Below, one piece after another: positions 36,220 to 44,139 of a stretch of DNA of 64,000 bases. The stretch's first letter is position 1, and each line of letters begins with the position of its first letter. Both the position numbers and the translations under genes were made by a program. The notes beneath the pieces are model-generated. The model was given only the letters and a program-made list of their open reading frames with translations, was not told where the DNA came from and made no database searches. The stretch is from Martinezella rhizogenes. GTDB lineage: Bacteria > Pseudomonadota > Alphaproteobacteria > Rhizobiales > Rhizobiaceae. Where the stretch lies: NCBI GenBank assembly GCA_013322215.1, contig JAAMEZ010000047.1, positions 124,001-188,000 of the forward strand, in the 5' to 3' direction.

Positions 36220-37245
36220 TTAGCCCCAGCACTTGTTGAGGCCTTCCTTGGTGTCGATGGACTTCAGGCCGGAAACCGGCTTGTCCGTCACCAGGGAAAC
36301 GCCGGTGTCGAAGAAGGTTTTGCCTTCGGTCGGCTTCGGCTTCTCGCCGCTATCGGCGAACTTCTTGATCGCCTCGACGCCGAGGGCCGCCATCATCAGC
36401 GGATACTGCTGGGCAGTTGCGCCGATGGTGCCATCCTTGACCGACTTGACACCGGGGCAACCGCCGTCGATGGAAACGATCAGCACCTGCTTTTCGAGAC
36501 CGACGGCCTTCAGAGCCTGATAGGCGCCGGTTGCAGCCGGCTCGTTGATCGTGTGGATGACGTTGATGCCGGAATCCTTCTGCAGAAGATTTTCCATGGC
36601 CTTGCGGCCGCCCTCTTCGTTACCGTTGGTGACGTCGTGGCCGACGATGCGCGGATCGGTTTCGTCACCGATCTTGTTCGGATCCTTCGGGTCGATGCCG
36701 AAGCCGATCATGAAGCCCTGGTCGCGCAGAACGTCGACCGAAGGCTGCGACGGCGTCAGATCGAGGAAGCCGATCTTGGCATCCTTGGCCTTGTCGCCCA
36801 GCGTTTCCTTAGCCCACTGCCCTACGAGCTTGCCGGCGAGCAGATTGTCCGTCGCGAAGGTGGCGTCAGCGGAATCAGCCGGCTCAAGCGGCGTGTCCAG
36901 CGCAATCACCAGCAGGCCGGCATCGCGTGCCTTCTTGACCGAGGGAACGATGCCCTTGGTGTCGGATGCGGTGATCAGGATGCCCTTCGCGCCATCGGCG
37001 ATGCAGCTCTCGATCGCAGCAACCTGGCTTTCACTGTCGCCATCGATCTTGCCGGCATAGGACTTCAGCGTCACGCCGAGTTCCTTGGCCTTGGCGGTCG
37101 CGCCTTCTTTCATCTTGACGAAGAAGGGGTTGGTATCGGTCTTGGTGATGAGGCAGGCGGATACGCCGGCGGCCTTGGCAGGTGCTGCAAATGCAACGCC
37201 GATCGCCAGAGCGGCGACCGCTGCGGAAATAACAGATTTCTTCAT
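36220..37245 (-). CDS. frcB: Fructose-binding periplasmic protein FrcB
   Basis: 341-residue periplasmic sugar-binding protein (type 1 fold). The signal peptide is MKKSVISAAVAALAIGVAFAAPAKAA. The ligand region has ACLITKTDTNPFFVKMKEGA, ILITASDTKGIVPSVKKARDAGLLVIALDTP and IHTINEPAATGAYQAL (hinge). It is the first gene of the frcBCAK operon and is divergent from its probable regulator frcR, as in S. meliloti. An AT-rich promoter zone with a palindrome (37421-37439) lies upstream. Confidence 0.94.
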   Translation of the reverse strand: MKKSVISAAVAALAIGVAFAAPAKAAGVSACLITKTDTNPFFVKMKEGATAKAKELGVTLKSYAGKIDGDSESQVAAIESCIADGAKGILITASDTKGIVPSVKKARDAGLLVIALDTPLEPADSADATFATDNLLAGKLVGQWAKETLGDKAKDAKIGFLDLTPSQPSVDVLRDQGFMIGFGIDPKDPNKIGDETDPRIVGHDVTNGNEEGGRKAMENLLQKDSGINVIHTINEPAATGAYQALKAVGLEKQVLIVSIDGGCPGVKSVKDGTIGATAQQYPLMMAALGVEAIKKFADSGEKPKPTEGKTFFDTGVSLVTDKPVSGLKSIDTKEGLNKCWG

Positions 37246-37420
37246 TCAATCCTCCCGATGTTTGAAAAGCCGGACCTTCCGGCAGCCCCGGGCCTGAACC
37301 CGGCTGAAGATGCGCCATGCCTGTCGGATTATTTCCAGCGGACCTCCTCCACGGCCATATCCGCATCTCCTACCACCATATCTGAGCCTAAAGATTTCCA
37401 GCTGTCAATAAATAAATCGG

Positions 37421-37439
37421 ATTGAATTATTAATTCGAT
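37421..37439. promoter_or_regulatory. Operator-like palindrome between frcB and frcR
   Basis: ATTGAATTA-T-TAATTCGAT: 9-bp arms with one mismatch around a central T, in an AT-rich stretch 52 bases before the frcR start and 176 bases before frcB. AT-rich dyads of this kind are typical for ROK repressors such as NagC and Mlc. Confidence 0.6.
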
Positions 37440-37490
37440 GTGGCATTCTGGAGGAAAATAAGGCATGGCCATGATGGAAGGAGCAGGCCC

Positions 37491-38738
37491 ATGTCTCTCG
37501 TGCACGACCCTGAGGACACACCCACAACACCCGCGATTCTCGACCCCACCGGGGGTGCGAACCAGCTCGGTGTACGCGCCCATAACGAACGGCTTGTGCT
37601 TTCGCTCGTTCGCCGTCATGGCGCGCTCTCGAAAGCCGATATCGCGCGGCGGAGCGGCCTTTCGGCGCAGACCGTGTCCGTCATCATGCGGGAGCTGGAA
37701 AAGGACGGGCTGCTGTCGCGCAATGCGCCGGTGCGCGGCCGTGTCGGCCAGCCGTCCATCCCCATGCGGCTCAACCCGGACGCAGTACTCTCCTTCGGCG
37801 TCAAGATCGGCCGACGCAGCGCCGACCTCGTGCTGATGGATTTTGTCGGCGGCATCAGGATGCAGCTCCATCAGACCTACCCCTACCCGCTGCCGCAGGA
37901 CATCATCGCCTTCGTCACGGCCGGCATCAAGGAACTGGAGGGACGTCTCAATGATGACCAGCGCCGCAAGATTGCCGGAATGGGCGTTGCTGCACCCTTC
38001 GAGCTCTGGAACTGGGCCGAGCAGGTAGGCGCTCCGGCCGGAGCGATGGATGTCTGGCGCGGCTTCGACCTAAGAACCGAGATCGCCTCGCGCGTTACTT
38101 ATCCCGTCTTCCTGCAGAACGATGCCACCAGTGCCTGCGGTGCCGAACTGGTCTTCGGCGTCGGCCCGCATTATCCGGATTTCGTCTATTTCTTCATCGG
38201 CTCCTTCCTCGGCGGCGGCATCGTCCTGAATTCGTCCGTCTTCGTTGGCCGAACGGGGACGGCCGGTGCACTCGGCCCGCTACCCGTGCGCGGCCGCAAC
38301 GGCGAGAACCGCCAGCTCCTGGAGATCGCCTCGATCTTCGTGCTCGAAAATCTTCTGCGGGATCACGGTTTCGACCCGCGCCCCCTTTGGTATTCCGCGG
38401 ATAACTGGATCGATTTCGGCGAGCCACTGGAGATCTGGATCCAGGATACGGCCAAAGCGCTGGCGCAGGCGATCGTCGCTGCCGCCTCCGTTCTTGACTT
38501 CAGTGCCGCCGTCATCGATGGCGGCTTCCCGGACTGGGTGCGGGAACGCGTCGTGCGTGCGACTATGAAGGCCGCCGCGGAATTGGATCTTCAGGGCGTC
38601 GTCATGCCCGAAATCATCGAGGGCGCCGTAGGGCCGCAGGCCCGTGCTATCGGCGGCGCGAGCTTGCCGATCTTCGCGCGCTATCTCATCGACCAGAACG
38701 TCCTCTTCAAGGAGATAGAGCATGCTGAAGGGCATTGA
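37491..38738 (+). CDS. frcR: ROK-family transcriptional regulator FrcR
   Basis: 415 residues. A MarR-like winged helix (about 25-90: GVRAHNERLVLSLVRRHGALSKADIARRSGLSAQTVSVIMRELEKDGLL) is followed by a ROK sugar-binding domain (100-400) with VFLQNDATSACGAE and FIGSFLGGGIVLN. The usual CxCGxxGC zinc motif of NagC-type repressors is absent; in its place is LPVRGRNGENRQLLEIAS. It is expected to repress frcBCAK until sugar binds. The start at 37491 follows GAAGGAG. The stop lies 17 bases inside the next gene. Confidence 0.9.
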   Translation: MSLVHDPEDTPTTPAILDPTGGANQLGVRAHNERLVLSLVRRHGALSKADIARRSGLSAQTVSVIMRELEKDGLLSRNAPVRGRVGQPSIPMRLNPDAVLSFGVKIGRRSADLVLMDFVGGIRMQLHQTYPYPLPQDIIAFVTAGIKELEGRLNDDQRRKIAGMGVAAPFELWNWAEQVGAPAGAMDVWRGFDLRTEIASRVTYPVFLQNDATSACGAELVFGVGPHYPDFVYFFIGSFLGGGIVLNSSVFVGRTGTAGALGPLPVRGRNGENRQLLEIASIFVLENLLRDHGFDPRPLWYSADNWIDFGEPLEIWIQDTAKALAQAIVAAASVLDFSAAVIDGGFPDWVRERVVRATMKAAAELDLQGVVMPEIIEGAVGPQARAIGGASLPIFARYLIDQNVLFKEIEHAEGH

Positions 38739-39156
38739 CCCATTGTTAAGCCCGGAGCTTTTGGCGACCTTACGCGCCATGGGCCATGGCGACGAGATCG
38801 CCCTCGTCGACGGAAATTATCCCGGCCTCGAACATGGGCGCCGTCTCATCCGCCTCGACGGCCACGGCGTCATCCCCGTGCTCGATGCCGTGCTGAGCGT
38901 ACTGCCGATCGACGATTTCGTGCCGCAGGCGATTTTCCGGGCGACCGTCAAACAAGACCGCGACGCTGTCGACCCCGTTCATGCGGAGATGATCGAATGC
39001 TGCGCCCGGCATGTGCCCGACATCAAGGTCGTGCCGCTGCTGCCGGCGGAATTCTACGAGCGGGTGCAGCGCGCGCATGCGCTGATCCAGACCAGCGAGC
39101 CGCGGCTCTATGGCAATATCATTCTGCGCAAGGGTGTGATCTATCCCAAGGGGTAG
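38722..39156 (+). CDS. RbsD/FucU-type sugar mutarotase
   Basis: 144-residue RbsD/FucU family protein: MLKGIDPLLSPELLATLRAMGHGDEIALVDGNYPG holds the catalytic His and Asp, and SEPRLYGNIILRKGVIYP the C-terminal Tyr and Asn. Members speed up exchange between sugar anomers so that transport and phosphorylation are not limiting. The 17-base overlap with frcR shows it belongs to the regulator's transcript and hence to the sugar locus. FucU-like length favours a hexose over ribose. Confidence 0.9.
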   Translation: MLKGIDPLLSPELLATLRAMGHGDEIALVDGNYPGLEHGRRLIRLDGHGVIPVLDAVLSVLPIDDFVPQAIFRATVKQDRDAVDPVHAEMIECCARHVPDIKVVPLLPAEFYERVQRAHALIQTSEPRLYGNIILRKGVIYPKG

Positions 39157-39198
39157 TGAGGACGGCTTGCCCCAAAGCCCCTTATCCGGCTTCTGGCC

Positions 39199-39226
39199 AC
39201 CTTCTCCCCGCAAGCGGGGAGAAGGT
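39199..39226. repeat. Palindromic intergenic repeat
   Basis: ACCTTCTCCCCGC-AA-GCGGGGAGAAGGT, perfect 13-bp arms, followed by GGGGTGAGGGG. It belongs to the same broad class as the repeats at 26708-27106 and lies between convergent genes, where it could act as a terminator stem. Confidence 0.8.
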
Positions 39227-39275
39227 TGGGGTGAGGGGCAAGACGCTCAAAGCAGCGGGAGCTCGCACTCCGCTC

Positions 39276-40313
39276 TCAAATATCGCCCGCCGAAGGTCCC
39301 CAGACATCCGTCATGGCAAAGCCCGCCGCCATCGGGTCGAACGGATCGAGCGCCACCTGGCTCAAGCCGAAGGTGAACCCGCGGCCGGTGATGGTGGGGA
39401 TGATGGCCGGTTTGCCGGCAACCTCTGTTTCCGCCTGCAGGCCCACTTCGAACTCCGAACCGATGATCGAGCGGGACTTGAAGACATCGCCGACCTTGGC
39501 CTTGCCGCGCGCATGCAGCGTCGCCAGATTGGCGGAATTGCCGGTGCCGCAGGGCGAGCGGTCGGCGCGGCCGGGCCACATGGTCGTGCAGGTGCGGATG
39601 GCGCCATCGGCATCCACATCACGGAACATCACATAGGCAACGCCTGAGATCGCCGGGATCTCCGGATGTACAATGGTCATCGCCCGATTGATCGCTTCCT
39701 TGATGACCATGCCGGCTTGCACAAGCGCTGCAGCATTGCCCTTCTCAATGGTCAGACCAAGCTGGCCGACGTCGACGAGCCCGTAGAAGATGCCGCCATA
39801 GCTGAGGTCGAGCTTGATCTTGCCCCATTGCGTGGTGTCGAGAGCGACATCCAGCTCATGCACGAAGGACGGCACCATGGTCAGCCGCACCTTCTCGCAG
39901 CGGCCGTCGCGGCAAGTCGCGGTGGCGCGGACGAGGCCGGCGGCCGTGTCGAGCGTGACGACCGTTTCCGGCTCCTTCATCTCGACGATACCGGATTCGA
40001 GCAGTGCCGTGGTCACGCAGATAGAATTAGAGCCCGAGCTTGCGTGCGCCTGATCGGGCTGCAGGATGATAAAACCGGCATCGGCCTCCGGATGCTTAGC
40101 CGGCAACAGAAGATTGACGGAGCCAATCGGTGCACCGCGCGGTTCGAGCACCAGAAAGCGGCGCAGCTCCTGGCCCTTCGGATCGGTGTTCAGCCAATGA
40201 AGCTGCTCGGCAATGCTGTTGCCGGGGATCTTCGGCACGCCGCCGATGGCAACCCTGCCGATTTCCCCTTCGCAATGAACGTCCAGCAACTGGATCGTGC
40301 GCTTCCATCTCAT
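39276..40313 (-). CDS. Proline racemase-family enzyme (4-hydroxyproline 2-epimerase or 3-hydroxyproline dehydratase)
   Basis: 345 residues with the pseudo-symmetric racemase fold. The second catalytic Cys is in DRSPCGTGNSANLATL. The first catalytic position, Cys in proline racemase, is Ser93 in ASSGSNSICVTTALLESG, and the His after it is also Ser. Ser/Cys members have been reported as 4-hydroxyproline epimerases and/or trans-3-hydroxyproline dehydratases, so activity cannot be fixed from sequence. The start at 40313 has GGGAG upstream; ATG 40328 has none. No other hydroxyproline genes are adjacent. Confidence 0.87.
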   Translation of the reverse strand: MRWKRTIQLLDVHCEGEIGRVAIGGVPKIPGNSIAEQLHWLNTDPKGQELRRFLVLEPRGAPIGSVNLLLPAKHPEADAGFIILQPDQAHASSGSNSICVTTALLESGIVEMKEPETVVTLDTAAGLVRATATCRDGRCEKVRLTMVPSFVHELDVALDTTQWGKIKLDLSYGGIFYGLVDVGQLGLTIEKGNAAALVQAGMVIKEAINRAMTIVHPEIPAISGVAYVMFRDVDADGAIRTCTTMWPGRADRSPCGTGNSANLATLHARGKAKVGDVFKSRSIIGSEFEVGLQAETEVAGKPAIIPTITGRGFTFGLSQVALDPFDPMAAGFAMTDVWGPSAGDI

Positions 40314-40401
40314 TTCAAAGGCTCCCATCTGACGTGTTGCGTCATGCGCCGCCAATCTGGCTATTCTCGCGGGCAAACCGAGCCGACGCCATGTCCATTC
40401 C

Positions 40402-40415
40402 TCTGATATATCAGA
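40402..40415. promoter_or_regulatory. Palindrome TCTGATATATCAGA upstream of the epimerase gene
   Basis: A perfect 14-bp palindrome 89-102 bases before the start of the proline racemase-family gene. TGATATATCA-type dyads are typical of FCD-subfamily GntR regulators of amino acid and sugar acid catabolism. The regulator is not in the window. Confidence 0.5.
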
Positions 40416-40486
40416 TTGAACAGCGTGGCTATGGCGTTTTGCGGTAGCCCTGAAACGCCTCCGCTGAGGAACATGCCGTGAAAGCG

Positions 40487-41791
40487 TTATTGTTTCAATG
40501 CGTCGCCGACATTGCTGCCGGTCGCCTCGACACTATCGCCGAGCGAGCCGACGGTATTATTGGCCGATGCGCCGACACGGCGCCATTGCTCGCCATAGTT
40601 CTGTCGTGTGCGGGGATCGAAGATGGCGATCGGGGCGCTGACGGCGGCACCCGCCACACTGCCGACCGTCTGGGCGGCACCCATGGCAACCGCGCCGACG
40701 GCATCGCCGATGCCGACATCGGAATCCGTGATCGTCTGACCGGCAATCAACCGGGCGCCAATCAGCTTCACCACTTCCGGGCTTTCGGCGAACTTGCCAT
40801 GGTTCAGACCATCGCCGGTCTTGAGCTTGGTGAGATCGAGCACGGTGATCCCCTGTTTTTCCAGCTCGCTGCGATAGGGCTCGGCCGTGGGGTCGATCTG
40901 ACCGAGCCGGTCGATATTGCCGGAGATGCGGCGTGAGAGCGAAAGAGCACGGTCGTCCCGCGAGACGAACAGCGTGAAATGCGGCTTGTCCTTGCCGAGT
41001 GCTGCGAACTGCCGGCCGAAGACGTCAACATCGAGATCGGGCGAAGCGAGGATGACGTTGTTGATCTTCGGCGCGACGCGACCATTGCGGATCGCCATCT
41101 GCCGCAGCGATTCGACTGCGAGCCAACTGCCCATCGAATGCGCCATGACGGTGATATCGCCGACAGCCGGATCGGCGGCGACGCGACGCAGCAGCTCTTC
41201 CAGGGAGTCGCGGGAATAGTTCGTGCTCTCCTTGTCATAGGCGTAGTCGAAAATGCTGGCGCGCGACGGCCAGGTGAAGACGATCGGCGCGACCTCGGCA
41301 TGCGAATCGTGAACGATCTGCGCGAAGCGGTAGACGGCATCCTCATAGCGGTTGTTGAAACCGTGTACGAAGATCAGTACCCGCTTGTTTTTCGGCAGTT
41401 CCGCATGCAGCCAGGCTCGCCCGTCCGCCTCTGTCGCCAAAGGCTTGACGGCGGTGGTGACGAAATTCTTCAACGGATTGCCTGGCAGACGGCTCGGCCA
41501 CTGCACCTGGCCAACCTTGCGATTGGCCTCCGGAGGAATGGAGACGCTGACGGCATCCACCTTGAGCCCCGGCCCGCGCTCGCCCGAAAACAGAATGGCC
41601 GGGTCCTTGTCCGGCAGGCGTGTCGTCGCGACGAGGAGGTCGACCTTGGATGTGCCCGGCACGTTCTCACTGACGGGCTGCATGACCCCGATGGGACGAC
41701 CGCACGCGGCCAGCGACAATGTCGCAACGACGGCCACAGTTCGGAGAAACAGCTTTCCCCATTGATCCGAACCCGCCATGCGCTGCATCAT
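40487..41791 (-). CDS. Lipoprotein alpha/beta hydrolase (DUF900 type)
   Basis: 434 residues. The N-terminal signal ends in the lipobox LSLAAC (Cys about residue 31), so it is a predicted membrane-anchored lipoprotein. The hydrolase core has RVLIFVHGFNNRYEDAVYRFAQI (oxyanion region), the nucleophile elbow TVMAHSMGSW and NVILASPDLDVDVF. A C-terminal Ala/Gly-rich stretch (from about 350) is atypical. Substrate unknown; an esterase or lipase-like role is likely. The start at 41791 has AAGGAAGGG upstream; the ATG at 41788 is equally possible. Confidence 0.82.
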   Translation of the reverse strand: MMQRMAGSDQWGKLFLRTVAVVATLSLAACGRPIGVMQPVSENVPGTSKVDLLVATTRLPDKDPAILFSGERGPGLKVDAVSVSIPPEANRKVGQVQWPSRLPGNPLKNFVTTAVKPLATEADGRAWLHAELPKNKRVLIFVHGFNNRYEDAVYRFAQIVHDSHAEVAPIVFTWPSRASIFDYAYDKESTNYSRDSLEELLRRVAADPAVGDITVMAHSMGSWLAVESLRQMAIRNGRVAPKINNVILASPDLDVDVFGRQFAALGKDKPHFTLFVSRDDRALSLSRRISGNIDRLGQIDPTAEPYRSELEKQGITVLDLTKLKTGDGLNHGKFAESPEVVKLIGARLIAGQTITDSDVGIGDAVGAVAMGAAQTVGSVAGAAVSAPIAIFDPRTRQNYGEQWRRVGASANNTVGSLGDSVEATGSNVGDALKQ

Positions 41792-41956
41792 GCAACCCTT
41801 CCTTACCGCCATAACGTCGCGCCACTCTACGCATCGATACCTGCGGCGCAAGCGACTCCAGGGGTTCTTCGGCTCATGACGCGATGCTAATTCGCGACGG
41901 CATTGCAAAGGCGCAACGCCTTTAAAGATCCGGAAAAATCAGTGAGCAAGGTGGGA

Positions 41957-42081
41957 TAAAAAAAGAGCCCGATGCGGGAGGAGGATGCATCGGGCTCTTG
42001 ATCCGGATTGGCAACTGGGAGGAGGAGGAGTGTTGCCAATCATTGAAGGAGCGCTGGGAGGAGGAGTGCGCTGCCTTCGAG
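41957..42081 (-). ncRNA. Small RNA with three anti-Shine-Dalgarno hairpin loops (alpha-r14/NfeR1-like)
   Basis: On the minus strand three hairpins follow one another. Stem 1 (42045-42078) pairs GCGC arms and an outer GAAGG/CCTTC. Stem 2 (42007-42040) is a perfect 9-bp ATTGGCAAC stem. Stem 3 (41964-41998) is a perfect 12-bp stem followed by seven T residues, a textbook terminator. Each loop reads CTCCTCC with extra CCTCC repeats on the RNA strand. A TATATC box at 42088-42093 would start RNA near 42081, giving about 125 nt. Alpha-r14 RNAs such as S. meliloti NfeR1 have this length and plan. Confidence 0.85.
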
Positions 42082-42341
42082 GGATTAGATATAACGTGGG
42101 ATGCGTCGTGAACAGACTGGCTTTCGCAATGCAGCAATGCACTGAGCGCATTGCTTTCTTGATAGATGCCGAAAATATCGCATGGCGCCGGCATTTTCAG
42201 GGGTTTTAGCGCCTATTTTACAGTCGTTTCTTGCCCAAATCCCGAGATTCACATGATCGTGATCGTCGTTTTTGCATTGGAGGCAGCTCTCGCTGGCCTC
42301 CGGCCGGCGGGCAATCCCCCACCGGCCGGGTGACTTTCGGC

Positions 42342-43223
42342 TCAGGCGGCCTTGAAAGCCTTCTTGCCTTCGGCATCCAACGCCGCGAATTCCTCGTCGG
42401 AGAGGACGATGTTCACGGCAGCGGTGTTTTCCTCGAGATGCTTGACCTTGCCTGTTCCGGGGATGGGCAGCATCACGGGGCTGCGCTTCAGCACCCAGGC
42501 AAGTGCAATTTGGCTCGGGGCGGCATTGTGCTTCTTCGCGATGGTATCGAGCAGCGAGCCTTCCTTGGCGAGATCGCCGGCCGCCAGCGGGAACCATGGA
42601 ATGAAGCCGATGCCGTGCTTTTCGCAATAGTCGAGCACGTCTTCGCTGGTGCGATCGACCAGATTGTAGCGATTCTGTACCGTCACCACCTTGAAATGCT
42701 TTGATGCGGCTTCGATGTCGGCAACAGACACTTCGCTCAAGCCCGCGTGGCGGATGATGCCGTCATTGAGCAGCGATTTCACGGCATCGAACTGCTCGGC
42801 CGCCGGCACCTTGGAATCGATGCGGTGCAGCTGCCAGAGATCGATGCGATCGACGCCGAGATTACGCAGGCTCTTGTGCGCCTGCTGGATCAGATATTCG
42901 GGGCGGCCAAGCGGCACCCATACGTTCGGGCCTGTGCGGGTAAGACCGCCTTTGGTCGCCACGACGAGACCGTGGCCATAGGGATGAAGCGCCTCCTTGA
43001 TCAGACGCTCGGAAATGTCGGGGCCATAGGAATCGGCCGTATCGATGAAATTGATGCCGAGTTCCGGCAGGCGCCTCAGCGTGCGGACGGCTTCGTCATG
43101 GTTCTCTGGCTCACCCCAGATACCGGCGCCGGTGATGCGCATGGCACCGAAACCGAGACGATGAACGGGGAGGTCACCGCCGATCTTGAACTGACCGGAC
43201 TTGGCTGCGTCGAATTCTGACAT
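42342..43223 (-). CDS. Aldo/keto reductase
   Basis: 293-residue (alpha/beta)8 NADPH-dependent oxidoreductase. The catalytic tetrad is visible: Asp and Tyr in INFIDTADSYGPDISE, Lys in LVVATKGGL and His in IDLWQLHRID. The cofactor loop is RSPVMLPIPGTGKVKHLEENTAAV. It belongs to the YajO/IolS-like group acting on varied aldehydes. The start at 43223 follows AAGGGA. It is downstream of a TetR gene on the same strand, with an 11-bp inverted repeat (43370-43396) between, so TetR control is likely. Confidence 0.9.
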   Translation of the reverse strand: MSEFDAAKSGQFKIGGDLPVHRLGFGAMRITGAGIWGEPENHDEAVRTLRRLPELGINFIDTADSYGPDISERLIKEALHPYGHGLVVATKGGLTRTGPNVWVPLGRPEYLIQQAHKSLRNLGVDRIDLWQLHRIDSKVPAAEQFDAVKSLLNDGIIRHAGLSEVSVADIEAASKHFKVVTVQNRYNLVDRTSEDVLDYCEKHGIGFIPWFPLAAGDLAKEGSLLDTIAKKHNAAPSQIALAWVLKRSPVMLPIPGTGKVKHLEENTAAVNIVLSDEEFAALDAEGKKAFKAA

Positions 43224-43369
43224 GGTTATAGTCCCTTTTGCTGATCTGAAATGTATCTGGCGTTTCCGGCGTCCGGGAAGGAGCCGAGATTTGAAGGGCA
43301 AATCGTGGGTTTCGCGAGGGAGAGATACAGTCGCGACCCGATACTAGATGGGTCTGCATCACGGCATAT

Positions 43370-43396
43370 GCAATGCATCGATGTGCGATGCATTGC
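43370..43396. promoter_or_regulatory. 11-bp inverted repeat between TetR and aldo/keto reductase genes
   Basis: GCAATGCATCG-ATGTG-CGATGCATTGC, perfect arms with a 5-base centre, 147-173 bases before the reductase start and 36 bases after the TetR stop. No T run follows on either strand, so an operator is more likely than a terminator. Confidence 0.65.
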
Positions 43397-43431
43397 GACC
43401 GATCAAGGCGGGCTCCCCTAGCCTAGCGCGG

Positions 43432-44076
43432 TCATGTGCGCTGTTGTACCTGTGCACCGAGATCGGCAAGCGCTGCCCAAAGCTCATCGAACATGGTGCG
43501 AGCGAACTGCTCCAGCGAAACATCCTGCGGAGATTGCGTCCAGCGCTCACCGCCGATGCGCAGCATCGTCACGACGGCCGCCGCAAGCATGCCAAGGCGG
43601 AGACGCTCTTCCTGGCTGCCGCTACCACGGGCAAACAGCGCGTCCGCGAGCTTCTTTTCCAGCTTGGCATATTTCAGTTGATCGCGGGCTTGAAGCGTCG
43701 GCGTATTGTGGATCAGGGCAGCCAGAGCAAGGCTTTGCGGATCGGCAATGGCAGTACGAAGGGCCGAGTTGACGGCCGACTCGATAACTTCGACAATCGA
43801 AGCATCTTCGCGCTGGGCAGCGACGGCGCCAATCAGCTCGCGGGCAAAACCATCCTGCCAGGCGGCAACGACCTCTTCCTTGCTGGGGAAATAATCGAAG
43901 AAGCTGCGCTTGGAAACATCGGCCGCCTCGGTGATATCCTCGATGGTGGTGGCGTCAAATCCGCGTTCGAGAAAAAGCCTCAAGGCGGCGGATTCGATGC
44001 GTTCACGGGTTTGGCGACGCTTGCGCTCGCGCCGGCCTTCCTTCACCGCGCTATCCACATCCGGCCTCTTCGCCAT
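43432..44076 (-). CDS. TetR-family transcriptional regulator
   Basis: 214 residues. The HTH domain (about 20-68) reads RERIESAALRLFLERGFDATTIEDITEAADVSKRSFFDYFPSKEEVVAAW, a typical TetR pattern. The remaining helices form the ligand and dimer domain. It lies between a methyltransferase gene upstream (63 bases) and the aldo/keto reductase gene downstream, all on the minus strand. Likely target is the palindrome at 43370-43396. Inducer unknown. Confidence 0.9.
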   Translation of the reverse strand: MAKRPDVDSAVKEGRRERKRRQTRERIESAALRLFLERGFDATTIEDITEAADVSKRSFFDYFPSKEEVVAAWQDGFARELIGAVAAQREDASIVEVIESAVNSALRTAIADPQSLALAALIHNTPTLQARDQLKYAKLEKKLADALFARGSGSQEERLRLGMLAAAVVTMLRIGGERWTQSPQDVSLEQFARTMFDELWAALADLGAQVQQRT

Positions 44077-44139
44077 CCGCTACCCCTGCCAGCCATTCGC
44101 GTCAGGCCGCCCCAAATCGGCCTTGCCGGCTTCAGGCGC

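Noticed and set aside
41922..42194. 90-codon minus-strand frame across the small RNA
   Set aside because: It runs straight through three perfect RNA stems and the terminator; the peptide has no family features and its Ser/Pro runs come from the CCTCC repeats.
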